A DNA stretch of 64,000 nucleotides, from contig CAUAGM010000007.1 of the NCBI GenBank assembly GCA_958428545.1, positions 1 to 64,000 of the forward strand, given 5' to 3'. The notes beneath the pieces were generated by a model. The model ran no database searches. It had not been told where the DNA came from and saw nothing but the letters and a program-made list of their open reading frames with translations. This DNA comes from an uncultured Arcanobacterium sp. GTDB lineage: Bacteria; Actinomycetota; Actinomycetes; Actinomycetales; Actinomycetaceae. Positions 8,377 to 17,322 of this stretch are shown here, piece after piece (position 1 is the stretch's first letter; each line of letters opens with the position of its first letter). Both the position numbers and the translations under genes were made by a program.

Positions 8377-11355
8377 GTGGCTCGCAAACCTGCTCGACGT
8401 GCATCGTCTCAAACCTCTGCATCATCATCTCGTGCAGGGGGTTTGCGCAGTTCTGTGAGAGATTCGGCGACGAAAAAAATCACGCGAGCGCAAACGTCAG
8501 ATGCCGATTCTTCGGCCTTTCGCCGTTTCTCGTCCGCTCCTTCGCCTGATCCCAGCTCGGAGGCTGCAGGGGAGAGCAGACATGACGGCATTGCGCTCGT
8601 ACTGATTGCATGCGCAATTTTTGTGGCGCTCACCGAATGGTTCAAGCTTGAAGGGATTCTCCTCACTTTTCTTCATCACCTCGTGGCAGGTGCTGTTGGT
8701 CTATGTGCTTACGCGATTCCTGTGCTTGTGCTTTCCATCTCAGTTCGCCTCTTTATTCGGCGTTCTTCCGATACGCGCTGGCGTTTTATTGTGGCGACTG
8801 CGCTTCTTATTCTTGCTGCTGCAGGAACTTTGCATATCGCGTGCGGTGCTCCAGATCCAGCTGGTGGGTTTGCTGCGCTCGAAAGTGCAGGTGGAATTAT
8901 CGGCTGGATGATTGGCGGTGCTCTCACTGCGCTCGTATCTGTGTGGGGTGCAGTGCCTGTACTTGTTTTGCTTGCATTCTATGCAGTTATCTTTGGTGCA
9001 CATATATCGGTGCGCGATATCGTGGATTGGTTCCATATAAAAAATGAGGAGCATCGATCCGCTAAAGATTCTCGTAGCGATAGTGTGCAAAGCGATAGCA
9101 CTGATGGTGACGATTCAGCCGATTCTCGTTCATCGCTCAGCGATCTTTTTGGAAGAGCCTCTCATTGTGATGCCGATGCTCATTTAGAGTCGGATACTGG
9201 CTCTGAATCTTCAGCGTCTGACGATTCTGCCGCTACTATTGTGGCTTCGGTTTCTGCTCAGCAAGGTGCAGCTGCGCAGTCTTCCGCCGATACGGTGATA
9301 GCTGAAGCTAAACCAGGGCGCGCTGGAGCTACGGCGGCAGCAGCTGAAAAGGCGGCGTCACGGGCACGCATTAAAGCTCCTAAGCCCACGCCAGCACCTA
9401 AGCGTGTGGAGCAAATGGAACTTTCGTCAAATATCACGTATACGCTGCCAGCATTTGATCTGCTGAAAGCAGGGCCTCCGCATAAGGAACGCTCACAGGT
9501 AAATGAAGACGTGGTGGAAGCACTCACTCGCGTGTTCGAAGAGTTTAAGGTTGATGCGCAGGTTGTTGGTTTTCAGCGAGGGCCAACCGTCACTCAATAT
9601 GAGGTCGAGCTTGGACCTGGTGTGAAAGTCGATCGCGTCACTCAGCTTTCGAAAGATATTGCTTATGCGGTGGCGTCTCCTGATGTGCGTATTATTTCGC
9701 CAATTCCAGGTAAAAGTGCTATAGGTATTGAAATCCCGAATAAAGACCGTGAGATTGTTTATATCGGTGATGTACTGCGATCCTCTGTGGCTCACAAGAA
9801 TCAGCATCCGCTTGCTGTGGGTGTGGGTAAAAACGTGGAGGGTAAATATGAGGTGGCAAACCTCAACAAGATGCCTCACTTGCTTGTGGCTGGTGCGACG
9901 GGAGCTGGTAAAAGCTCGTTTATCAATTCGCTGATCGTCTCGATTATGATGCGTGCGACTCCCGATCAGGTGCGCATGATTTTGGTGGATCCTAAGCGCG
10001 TGGAGCTCACGATTTATGCAGGTATTCCGCATCTGATCACTCCGATTATCACAAACCCCAAGAAAGCTGCCGATGCGCTTGAATGGGTGGTGAAAGAAAT
10101 GGATCAGCGTTACGATGATCTTGCCACCTATCACTTCAAACATATTGACGATTTCAATAAAGCGATTCGTGAGGGTAAGGTGCGCAGCCTTGAAGGTTCT
10201 CAGCGCGAGCTGAAACCGTATCCATATCTGCTTGTGGTGGTTGATGAGCTGGCAGATTTGATGATGGTGGCGCCGCGCGACGTGGAAGCCTCGATTCAGC
10301 GTATTACTCAGCTTGCCCGTGCAGCTGGTATTCATCTCGTGCTCGCCACTCAGCGCCCGTCAGTTGATGTGGTCACTGGCTTAATTAAAGCAAATATCCC
10401 TTCACGCCTAGCATTTATGACGTCATCAGTCACGGATTCTCGCGTAATTCTTGATCAGCCTGGAGCAGAAAAACTCATCGGTATGGGAGATGCTCTCTTC
10501 CTGCCTTCTGGCGCCTCGAAGCCTCGCCGTTTACAGGGAGCGTGGGTTGATGAGGAAGAAATTGCGATTGTCGTCAAACACGTCAAAGAGCAGATGCAGC
10601 CTGTCTATCGCGACGACGTGATTCCTAAAGGGGAGAAGAAGAAAATTGATGACGATATTGGCGATGATCTTGAAACGCTTCTGCAAGCAGCGGAAATAGT
10701 GGTAAGCACGGAATATGCGGCAACTTCCATGCTGCAGCGCAAGCTCCGTATCGGTTTTGCTAAAGCTGGGCGTATGATGGATTTGCTGGAATCGCGTGGG
10801 ATTGTTGGCCCAGCACAAGGGTCGAAAGCTCGCGATGTACTCGTCACTCCTGAGCAGCTCCCAGACGTGCTCGCCTTGATTCGAGGGGAAGAGGTCTCTC
10901 TTGAGAGCATTGGCGATTCTGATAATCGATATGCAGATGTGGAGGATTTAGGTGACGTCACCGAAGCGCGCGAAGCAAGCGAAGATATGAAGCCTTATGC
11001 GCATGAAAGTTCTTTAATACAGACCGAGACCGATACTCCTAGTACAGCAGATTCGGCTACAGCGGAATATGTATCTGAAGATACGAGTGAGAATGCATGG
11101 AGTATCTTTGAAAGTGAAGCCGCGCAGGGCGCCAATAACGGCGGCACTAATGACGATTGGCATGAGGGCGAGGCACAACGTGAGAATCGCACTGTCGTTA
11201 TGCAGGTAGATTCGAGATATTTTGAAGATCCGCTTGCGCCTAAGCCTGAAACAGATGGTGACGATACAGACGGTGCATATTATTATGATATTGATGATCC
11301 GGATCGCCCAGACGATGAAGACGCATGGCAGCTCACTGGCAGAGGTAGGCGATAA
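8377..11355 (+). CDS. ftsK: DNA translocase FtsK
   Basis: FtsK pumps DNA at the closing septum and activates XerCD recombination. I chose the GTG of MARKPARR because AAGGA lies 4 nt before it; an in-frame GTG at 8335 is a weaker alternative. With this start the protein has 992 residues: about four membrane helices (roughly residues 65-215), an acidic Ser-rich linker, then the motor with Walker A GATGAGKS at 506-513 and DELADLMM. A winged-helix gamma domain (STEYAATSMLQRKLRIGF) follows. Beyond it is an unusual acidic tail of about 150 residues ending in DAWQLTGRGRR. pgsA starts 2 bp after the stop. Confidence 0.93.
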   Translation: MARKPARRASSQTSASSSRAGGLRSSVRDSATKKITRAQTSDADSSAFRRFSSAPSPDPSSEAAGESRHDGIALVLIACAIFVALTEWFKLEGILLTFLHHLVAGAVGLCAYAIPVLVLSISVRLFIRRSSDTRWRFIVATALLILAAAGTLHIACGAPDPAGGFAALESAGGIIGWMIGGALTALVSVWGAVPVLVLLAFYAVIFGAHISVRDIVDWFHIKNEEHRSAKDSRSDSVQSDSTDGDDSADSRSSLSDLFGRASHCDADAHLESDTGSESSASDDSAATIVASVSAQQGAAAQSSADTVIAEAKPGRAGATAAAAEKAASRARIKAPKPTPAPKRVEQMELSSNITYTLPAFDLLKAGPPHKERSQVNEDVVEALTRVFEEFKVDAQVVGFQRGPTVTQYEVELGPGVKVDRVTQLSKDIAYAVASPDVRIISPIPGKSAIGIEIPNKDREIVYIGDVLRSSVAHKNQHPLAVGVGKNVEGKYEVANLNKMPHLLVAGATGAGKSSFINSLIVSIMMRATPDQVRMILVDPKRVELTIYAGIPHLITPIITNPKKAADALEWVVKEMDQRYDDLATYHFKHIDDFNKAIREGKVRSLEGSQRELKPYPYLLVVVDELADLMMVAPRDVEASIQRITQLARAAGIHLVLATQRPSVDVVTGLIKANIPSRLAFMTSSVTDSRVILDQPGAEKLIGMGDALFLPSGASKPRRLQGAWVDEEEIAIVVKHVKEQMQPVYRDDVIPKGEKKKIDDDIGDDLETLLQAAEIVVSTEYAATSMLQRKLRIGFAKAGRMMDLLESRGIVGPAQGSKARDVLVTPEQLPDVLALIRGEEVSLESIGDSDNRYADVEDLGDVTEAREASEDMKPYAHESSLIQTETDTPSTADSATAEYVSEDTSENAWSIFESEAAQGANNGGTNDDWHEGEAQRENRTVVMQVDSRYFEDPLAPKPETDGDDTDGAYYYDIDDPDRPDDEDAWQLTGRGRR

Positions 11356-11357
11356 GC

Positions 11358-12002
11358 ATGGTACTCACCACAAAAAATGAGGGAGGCAACGAGGTTCCGT
11401 TGCTAAATCTTCCTAATGTGCTCACAATTATTCGCTTGGTTTTAGTGCCGCTGTTTGTGTTGCTCTATTGGGTGGATACTCCAGAGCGTAGGTGGTGGGC
11501 GTTGGCAGTATTTGTGCTTGCTGCCGTCACCGATAAATTTGATGGCAGTATTGCGCGCTCTTGGGGGCTTATCACTGATTTCGGAAAACTTGCTGATTCG
11601 ATTGCTGATAAAGCACTCATTATTTCGGCGCTTCTGATGCTTTCTTGGCACGGCACCCTGTGGTGGTGGGTGACGATTCTTTTCATCATTCGCGAGCTTG
11701 GGATCACCTTTATGCGCTTGGCGCTCAAAGAACGCAAAGTGATGGCTGCTGGCTGGTGGGGTAAAGTGAAGATGATGGCACAAAGCTTAGGGATTACGCT
11801 TCTGCTCGTTCCGTGGGAATCGATTTTTGGTGACTATTATGCTGGCGTTTCCGATGCGTGGTCACCTGCGGCATTTGCCTGCTATATCGTAGGCTATATA
11901 GCAATTGGTATAGCGCTCTTTTTCGCTGTATTTTCGGCGTGGGGATACGTAAAAGAAGGTATTCGGCTTGTTCGGGGAGTTCCCGAGCAGAGGAGTTCCT
12001 GA
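11358..12002 (+). CDS. pgsA: CDP-diacylglycerol--glycerol-3-phosphate 3-phosphatidyltransferase
   Basis: The enzyme makes phosphatidylglycerol phosphate in the membrane. The 214-residue protein carries the complete CDP-alcohol phosphotransferase signature: D59, D62-G63, A66-R67, G76, D80 and D84. Several hydrophobic helices follow. The start is 2 bp after ftsK with AGGTAGG upstream, so the two are surely co-transcribed. The neighbouring cinA and ClgR-like genes match the actinobacterial pgsA-cinA-clgR order. Confidence 0.93.
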   Translation: MVLTTKNEGGNEVPLLNLPNVLTIIRLVLVPLFVLLYWVDTPERRWWALAVFVLAAVTDKFDGSIARSWGLITDFGKLADSIADKALIISALLMLSWHGTLWWWVTILFIIRELGITFMRLALKERKVMAAGWWGKVKMMAQSLGITLLLVPWESIFGDYYAGVSDAWSPAAFACYIVGYIAIGIALFFAVFSAWGYVKEGIRLVRGVPEQRSS

Positions 12003-12238
12003 GCAGAGCTGAGGAGGGTCAATCTACTCTTTCAACCAAAGCGGGGCTTATGTTGTTGGCGTCGTATGTGCGCTAGATTGGGCTTTAAGAAGTTGTACCA
12101 GTTTAAGTCGTTGCTGGCAATAAAGTATATCTCTAGGCGGTATCGGTATGTGTGAGGCTTGGCTCTTGTGTACCGTACAGGTCTAGCATCACGGCTAGTA
12201 GAGCTGTATACATGGCATTGGCGTGATTGCGAGAAGTA

Positions 12239-12859
12239 ATGGTGAGCGTGAACGCAGCGGTGATGAAAAGGAAAAGTGGTATGCACAATTCTAGTAAAAG
12301 TGCAGCGGTGAGCGAAGCTGCTGGTATGAATGTTTGTGAAGTGTCTGAAACGAATACGCGTGAAGCAGGCAGTCATCTTGCTGCTCAAGCGCTGGCTGCG
12401 CTCCGTGCGTGTAAGGCAACGCTTGCTGTGGCTGAATCGCTCACAGGAGGTGCACTTGCTGCTGAAATTGTGAGCGTTCCAGGTGCTTCGCAGGTATTTC
12501 GCGGTGGCGCCGTCACCTATGCTACTGATACAAAAGCTGAAGTGCTGGGTGTAAGTGCTGAACGTTTGGCTCAGGCAGGGCCTGTTGATTCTTGTGTTGC
12601 TGAGCAGATGGCTCGCGGTGCGGCTCAACTATTTCGCGCTGATTATGCGCTTGCAACAACGGGTGTTGCGGGCCCCGGCTCTGCCGATGGGATTGAGGCA
12701 GGAACTGTTTTTGTAAGCGTATTTACGCCGCACGGCTCTTATACACGCCAGCTCACTTTGCGTGGAAATCGTGGGGACGTTCGAGCGGGCACAGTGGAAG
12801 CTGCTTTGCGCTTTTTGATAGAGTTCACAGAGAACACTCAGGTTGAAACGGGAAGATAA
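12239..12859 (+). CDS. cinA: CinA C-terminal domain protein (nicotinamide-nucleotide amidase type)
   Basis: This is the stand-alone CinA/PncC domain, which in characterised relatives deamidates nicotinamide mononucleotide. Recognisable blocks are AVAESLTGGALAAEIVSVPGAS, GGAVTYATDTKAEVLGV and ATTGVAGPGSADG. With the ATG at 12239 the product has 206 residues; ATGs at 12263 and 12281 are in frame, and the last has AGGA 9 nt upstream. About 45 N-terminal residues before the domain are low-complexity, so a later start is plausible. The N-terminal molybdopterin-like domain of full-length CinA is absent, as is common in this phylum. Confidence 0.85.
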   Translation: MVSVNAAVMKRKSGMHNSSKSAAVSEAAGMNVCEVSETNTREAGSHLAAQALAALRACKATLAVAESLTGGALAAEIVSVPGASQVFRGGAVTYATDTKAEVLGVSAERLAQAGPVDSCVAEQMARGAAQLFRADYALATTGVAGPGSADGIEAGTVFVSVFTPHGSYTRQLTLRGNRGDVRAGTVEAALRFLIEFTENTQVETGR

Positions 12860-12968
12860 TAGCCAGACAGTGCGTTAATACGTGTAGACGCCGAGATGAG
12901 CTTCCGCTCAGACTCTGCTATTGCCAGATGGCAGAGCTCGGCACAGGCAAACACAGATAGGACGATGC

Positions 12969-13430
12969 ATGGTGATGCAGATTGATTCAACTGTTCATAA
13001 TGAGCAGGTACTGATGCGTGAAGAGCTTGGCGATGTGCTACGTGAGTATCGTCAGAGGCAAGGGCGCACGCTTCGTGAAGTTTCATCTCAGGCACGTGTC
13101 TCTCTTGGTTATCTTTCTGAGGTGGAGCGTGGGCAGAAAGAAGCCTCATCCGAGCTTCTTGATTCGATTGCTGCAGCTCTCAATGTGCCGCTTAGCCACG
13201 TATTGAGGCTTGTGGCGGATCGTATGGATATTGCACAGGGCAGACCTACTCCAGCTATGCGTCATGCTGCTATGCGCGAGCAGGCACTGCGTGAGCAGGA
13301 GCGGCGAAATAAAGAGAATCTTGGTAAAGACATGGAAGAGAAGCAGATTCGCGAAGAGTTCATTCAGATTCCTGATTCGATTCCAGAAGCAATGATTCAG
13401 CGTGAACTTGCCGCTATGCTACGTAGGTAG
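12969..13430 (+). CDS. clgR: XRE-family transcriptional regulator, ClgR-like
   Basis: The start is the ATG of MVMQIDST with AGGA about 7 nt upstream, giving 153 residues. The helix-turn-helix spans LGDVLREYRQRQGRTLREVSSQARVSLGYLSEVERGQKEASSELLDSI (read in pieces: LGDVL, TLREV, SLGYLSEVERG). In actinobacteria ClgR controls clp protease and stress genes and lies between cinA and recA exactly as here. The second half is charged and helical (many Glu, Arg, Gln). The symbol rests on both the domain and its position. Confidence 0.82.
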   Translation: MVMQIDSTVHNEQVLMREELGDVLREYRQRQGRTLREVSSQARVSLGYLSEVERGQKEASSELLDSIAAALNVPLSHVLRLVADRMDIAQGRPTPAMRHAAMREQALREQERRNKENLGKDMEEKQIREEFIQIPDSIPEAMIQRELAAMLRR

Positions 13431-13461
13431 GTGATTGTGCATAGCGTGGGTGGGCTGAGTT

Positions 13462-13698
13462 GTGGCGATGACGCACAGTGAATTTTGGAGCGTTATGGAG
13501 CGCGTTTTCCCAGAGGGTAGAGCGCGCTCTCTTGCGCAAGATCTCGTATTGCCAGAGCTTGGATTACTGACTCCCAATGAGGCTCTGGCTTGCGCAATAG
13601 AGCCGATTATTATCTGGCAAGAAATCGTTAAAGAAATGAGTTTGCCTTCTAGCTATCAGTATTTGCATCGTGTTAGTTTGCGTGATTTTCCCTCATAA
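13462..13698 (+). CDS. DUF3046 family protein
   Basis: This is a 78-residue protein with the family pattern THSEFWSVMERVFPEG, then LAQDLVLPELG and TPNEALACAIEPIIIWQEIVKEM. DUF3046 is a small actinobacterial family of unknown function, usually encoded immediately upstream of recA, as here. It has no signal peptide or membrane helix. Confidence 0.82.
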   Translation: MAMTHSEFWSVMERVFPEGRARSLAQDLVLPELGLLTPNEALACAIEPIIIWQEIVKEMSLPSSYQYLHRVSLRDFPS

Positions 13699-13782
13699 GC
13701 GCCTACAGTTGTGTGTTCTATATGTGATGTGTGCGGATTGCATGCAAATGTGGAATACCTCATAGTGGCGTGGTGCAGGAAT

Positions 13783-13798
13783 TCGAACGAATGTTCGG
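13783..13798. promoter_or_regulatory. SOS box (LexA operator) of recA
   Basis: TCGAACGAATGTTCGG matches the actinobacterial LexA site TCGAAC-N4-GTTCGA at all but the last base. It lies 172 bp before the chosen recA start and 85 bp after the DUF3046 stop, so it would place recA in the LexA regulon and separate it from the upstream genes. Confidence 0.9.
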
Positions 13799-13970
13799 AT
13801 AGAATTGGTCGCATGCAACGGAGATGGCATGAATATCCACGGTTATTTTTTTCGCCATTTTTTGCCTAAGGCGGAGCTTAACGTTGTGTATGGATAGTCG
13901 CTCGGAGAGGGCGAGCTCCATGAACGCCTGTTCTACTCACTGGCTTCGGCCCCGAAATAAAGGAATACTT

Positions 13971-15095
13971 ATGGCTGCACCTAAGAAAAGCACGAATATT
14001 TCAGTTTCTCCCGCGACGGATCGAGAAAAAGCATTGAGCGCTGCGCTTGGGCAGATTGATCGTCAGTTTGGCAAAGGTTCGGCCATGCGTCTGGGTGATA
14101 AGCCAACTCAGAATGTACAAGTTATCCCAACAGGTTCTTTGGCTCTCGATATTGCTTTGGGAATCGGTGGGTTGCCGCGCGGGCGCGTGGTAGAAATTTA
14201 TGGGCCGGAATCGTCAGGTAAAACGACGGTCGCTTTGCATGCTGTAGCAAATGCTCAGTCAGCTGGTGGTATTGCCGCATTTATTGACGCCGAGCATGCG
14301 CTCGATCCTCAGTACGCGCGCAAGCTGGGAGTCGATACCGATGCGCTTATTGTGTCTCAGCCAGATACGGGCGAGCAGGCTCTTGAGATTGCGGATATGC
14401 TCATTCGTTCGGGTGCACTCGATATTATCGTGATCGATTCGGTTGCGGCTCTTGTGCCTAAAGCCGAAATTGAAGGAGATATGGGCGATTCCCATGTTGG
14501 TCTGCAGGCTCGCTTGATGAGCCAAGCCCTGCGTAAGATCACAGGAGCACTTTCTGCTTCAGGTACAACAGCTATTTTTATTAACCAGCTGCGGGAAAAA
14601 ATTGGCGTCTTTTACGGTAGCCCTGAGACGACAACAGGTGGCAAGGCGCTGAAATTCTATGCGTCTGTACGCTTGGATGTGCGTCGAACCGAAACTATTA
14701 AAGAGGGAGCGCAGCCAGTTGGCAACCGTACGCGGGTAAAAGTTGTGAAAAATAAGATGGCTCCGCCGTTTAAACAGGCAGAGTTCGATATTCTTTATGG
14801 TGAGGGAATTTCCGTTGAGGGTGGAATTCTCGATATGGCAGTCGCATGCGACGTTGTGAAAAAATCTGGTGCATGGTACACCTACGAGGGCGATCAGCTC
14901 GGGCAAGGAAAAGAAAAAGTACGCCGATTGCTTATCGATAATCCAGAAATAGCGGCAGAAATTGAACACAAGGTGAAAGTCCAGCTCGGAATAGAGCAGC
15001 CTGCAGAAGGTGAAGCAACTGGCGAAGAAAAGAATCTTCCTGAGTTTGACGATTCAATTGAGCTAGATACTTCGGGTTTTGATCCAAACGCTTAA
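13971..15095 (+). CDS. recA: Recombinase RecA
   Basis: RecA forms filaments on single-stranded DNA, catalyses strand exchange and triggers LexA self-cleavage. I chose the ATG of MAAPKKST, preceded by AAAGGA; this gives 374 residues, normal for the family. Walker A GPESSGKT is at 78-85, followed by the MAW-like block and the DNA-binding loops (GALSASGTTAIFINQLREK, then FYGSPETTTGG). The tail is acidic as usual. An SOS box lies upstream and recX 33 bp downstream. Confidence 0.97.
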   Translation: MAAPKKSTNISVSPATDREKALSAALGQIDRQFGKGSAMRLGDKPTQNVQVIPTGSLALDIALGIGGLPRGRVVEIYGPESSGKTTVALHAVANAQSAGGIAAFIDAEHALDPQYARKLGVDTDALIVSQPDTGEQALEIADMLIRSGALDIIVIDSVAALVPKAEIEGDMGDSHVGLQARLMSQALRKITGALSASGTTAIFINQLREKIGVFYGSPETTTGGKALKFYASVRLDVRRTETIKEGAQPVGNRTRVKVVKNKMAPPFKQAEFDILYGEGISVEGGILDMAVACDVVKKSGAWYTYEGDQLGQGKEKVRRLLIDNPEIAAEIEHKVKVQLGIEQPAEGEATGEEKNLPEFDDSIELDTSGFDPNA

Positions 15096-15128
15096 TCAGA
15101 TTTCGCGTGCTTAGAGAATATCTAGCTT

Positions 15129-15728
15129 ATGGTTAATTATGCTGAAGAAGCAGATTTCATTGGGAGGAAAAAGCCTAAGAAATTTGTGAGTGCTGCTGAG
15201 GCGAAAGCTCGCCGTGATGCGCGCAATGCTGCTCGTTCTGAAAGTGATTGGCGCTCGTATGCCCGTGAGGTTGTCTATCGTCAGCTCGGTATGCGCGATC
15301 GTTCCTCGCATGAGCTCCTCACAGCTCTCCATGCGAGAGAGGTGCCTGATATTATTGCACAGGAAACTGTGCGGGCATTTATTGAATCGGATATCGTCAA
15401 TGATACTCGCTTCGCACAAAGTTTTGTGCGTATGCGTTTTGCCGAAAAGTCGATTTCCCGTCGATCGTTAGCTATTGAGCTGGCAAAACGGGGAATCGAT
15501 CCTGATGATGCTCAGGCGGCGCTCGAGCAGATCGATGCAGACGCAGAAGAGGAATCTGCACGTGATTTCGCGCGCAAAAAATCTCGCACAATGGTGGGGC
15601 TTGAGCAAGTCGTGGCTTATCGTCGTCTTTATGGGGCGCTGGCTCGCAGAGGCTTTAGCCCGAGTGTGAGCAGAGCGGCAATCGCTAATGCTCTCACGGA
15701 ATTGAGGCAAGAAGAAGACAATGGCTAG
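15129..15728 (+). CDS. recX: Regulatory protein RecX
   Basis: RecX binds RecA filaments and limits their growth. The 199-residue protein is built of three-helix modules: YAREVVYRQLGMRDRSSHELLTAL, the FIESDIVNDTRFAQSFVRMR block with SRRSLAIELAKRGI, and a C-terminal YRRLYGALARRGFSPSV. It directly follows recA and overlaps the proposed miaB start by 8 bp. Confidence 0.9.
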   Translation: MVNYAEEADFIGRKKPKKFVSAAEAKARRDARNAARSESDWRSYAREVVYRQLGMRDRSSHELLTALHAREVPDIIAQETVRAFIESDIVNDTRFAQSFVRMRFAEKSISRRSLAIELAKRGIDPDDAQAALEQIDADAEEESARDFARKKSRTMVGLEQVVAYRRLYGALARRGFSPSVSRAAIANALTELRQEEDNG

Positions 15729-17322
15729 ACTAGCCAAGATAGCTAACGACAATACAAACGGTTTACTTAGAATAGATAACGCGATGAAAATAGATAATTC
15801 AGCTCAAACGTATGCATTGCGCACACTTGGCTGCCAAATGAACGTGCACGATTCAGAGCGTCTTGCAGGTCTGCTCGATCAAGCAGGATATGTTCCTGTA
15901 GAGATGGTGCCAGAAAAAGCTGCCCGAGCCACTCTTGCGGGAGATCAGGGAGCCGATGTGCTCGTTATCAATACGTGCTCAGTTCGGGAAAATGCTGCAA
16001 CGAAATTATTTGGTAATTTAGGGCAGCTTGCCGACGTTAAGCGTAATCGACCTGGTATGCAGATTGCTGTTGCTGGCTGTCTGGCTCAGCAACTGCGTGA
16101 TGGTATTGTGGAAAAAGCGCCATGGGTAGACGTCGTATTAGGCACACACAATCTTGATGTGCTTCCTGCTCTTCTTGAGCGAGCACGGCACAATCATCGT
16201 GCAGCGGTCGAAATCGAAGAATCTTTGAAAGTTTTCCCTTCTACTCTTCCTTCGCATCGAGAGTCTGTGTATGCGGCATGGGTGAGTATTTCTGTGGGGT
16301 GTAATAACACATGCACATTCTGTATTGTTCCGCACTTGCGTGGTAAAGAGCATGATCGCCGTCCAGGAGATGTGCTTGCTGAAATTGAAGCTGTTGTGGC
16401 TGAGGGAGCTATTGAAGTCACCCTCCTCGGGCAAAACGTCAATTCATATGGTGTTGATTTCGGGGATCGAGGAGCATTCGCGAAACTCCTTCGCCGTGCA
16501 GGTGAGATCGAGGGGCTTGAGCGCGTGAGATTCACATCCCCACACCCAGCAATGTTTACCGATGATGTGATTGATGCTATGGCTGCGACGCCTAAAGTCA
16601 TGCCTTCACTGCATATGCCTTTGCAATCTGGATCAGATTCAATTTTGAAAGCTATGAGGCGTTCCTATCGTTGCACGAAATTTCTTGGAATTTTAGATCG
16701 AGTTCGTGAGCGTATTCCTCATGCTGCTATCACCACGGATATTATCGTTGGTTTCCCTGGGGAAACAGATAAGGACTTCGAAGATACATTGCGCGTGGTA
16801 GAGCAAGCGCGTTTCAGCTCGGCATTCACCTTCCTTTATTCTCCGCGCCCTGGCACTCCAGCGGCGACGATGGGTAATCAAGTTCCAGAAGACGTCAAAC
16901 ATGAGCGTTTTAACCGTTTGGTAGAGCTTCAGCAGCGTATATCGACCGAAGAAAATATTGCGCGTGAAGGGAGCGTAGTTGAGGTTCTCGTTGCTGAAGG
17001 TGAAGGGCGAAAAGACTCAGAAACTGAGCGACTATCAGGTAGAGCAGCAGATAATCGTCTCGTTCACGTAGCTTTGCCTACTGGCTGCGCTGAACGCCCG
17101 CGCCCAGGCGATATGGTTCGCGCAATCGTCACACATGGCGCTCCTAGCTATCTTGTGGCAGATTCAGGGCTTGAAGGCGGTTTGTTTGAGGTGCGTCGCA
17201 CACGTGCGGGAGACGCTTGGGAGGAAATGGTTCGCCGTCAAGCACAGCTTCAAGCAGAGGCTGAAGGTGCGGCTCCTGTAGCACTTGGCTTGCCGTCAAT
17301 TCGGGTTCGTTCGCATGAATGA
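15721..17322 (+). CDS. miaB: tRNA-2-methylthio-N6-dimethylallyladenosine synthase
   Basis: MiaB adds a methylthio group to i6A37 of tRNA, downstream of MiaA encoded by the next gene. The 533-residue protein has the N-terminal cluster-binding domain (Cys38 in TLGCQMN, then NTCSVRE and AGCLAQQ). The radical-SAM motif C194-x3-C198-x2-C201 and a C-terminal TRAM domain follow. ATG 15784 is an in-frame alternative start that fits family length slightly better; neither has a strong ribosome-binding site. The last 40 residues are a poorly conserved Ala/Glu-rich tail. Confidence 0.93.
   Translation: MARLAKIANDNTNGLLRIDNAMKIDNSAQTYALRTLGCQMNVHDSERLAGLLDQAGYVPVEMVPEKAARATLAGDQGADVLVINTCSVRENAATKLFGNLGQLADVKRNRPGMQIAVAGCLAQQLRDGIVEKAPWVDVVLGTHNLDVLPALLERARHNHRAAVEIEESLKVFPSTLPSHRESVYAAWVSISVGCNNTCTFCIVPHLRGKEHDRRPGDVLAEIEAVVAEGAIEVTLLGQNVNSYGVDFGDRGAFAKLLRRAGEIEGLERVRFTSPHPAMFTDDVIDAMAATPKVMPSLHMPLQSGSDSILKAMRRSYRCTKFLGILDRVRERIPHAAITTDIIVGFPGETDKDFEDTLRVVEQARFSSAFTFLYSPRPGTPAATMGNQVPEDVKHERFNRLVELQQRISTEENIAREGSVVEVLVAEGEGRKDSETERLSGRAADNRLVHVALPTGCAERPRPGDMVRAIVTHGAPSYLVADSGLEGGLFEVRRTRAGDAWEEMVRRQAQLQAEAEGAAPVALGLPSIRVRSHE

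Noticed and set aside
9493..10335. A 280-codon minus-strand open frame inside ftsK
   Set aside because: It lies wholly antisense to the conserved FtsK motor, has no ribosome-binding site and shows no domain; it reflects codon bias of the real gene.
12032..12628. A 198-codon minus-strand open frame over cinA
   Set aside because: Antisense to a conserved domain, biased to His, Arg and Ser, with no start signal.
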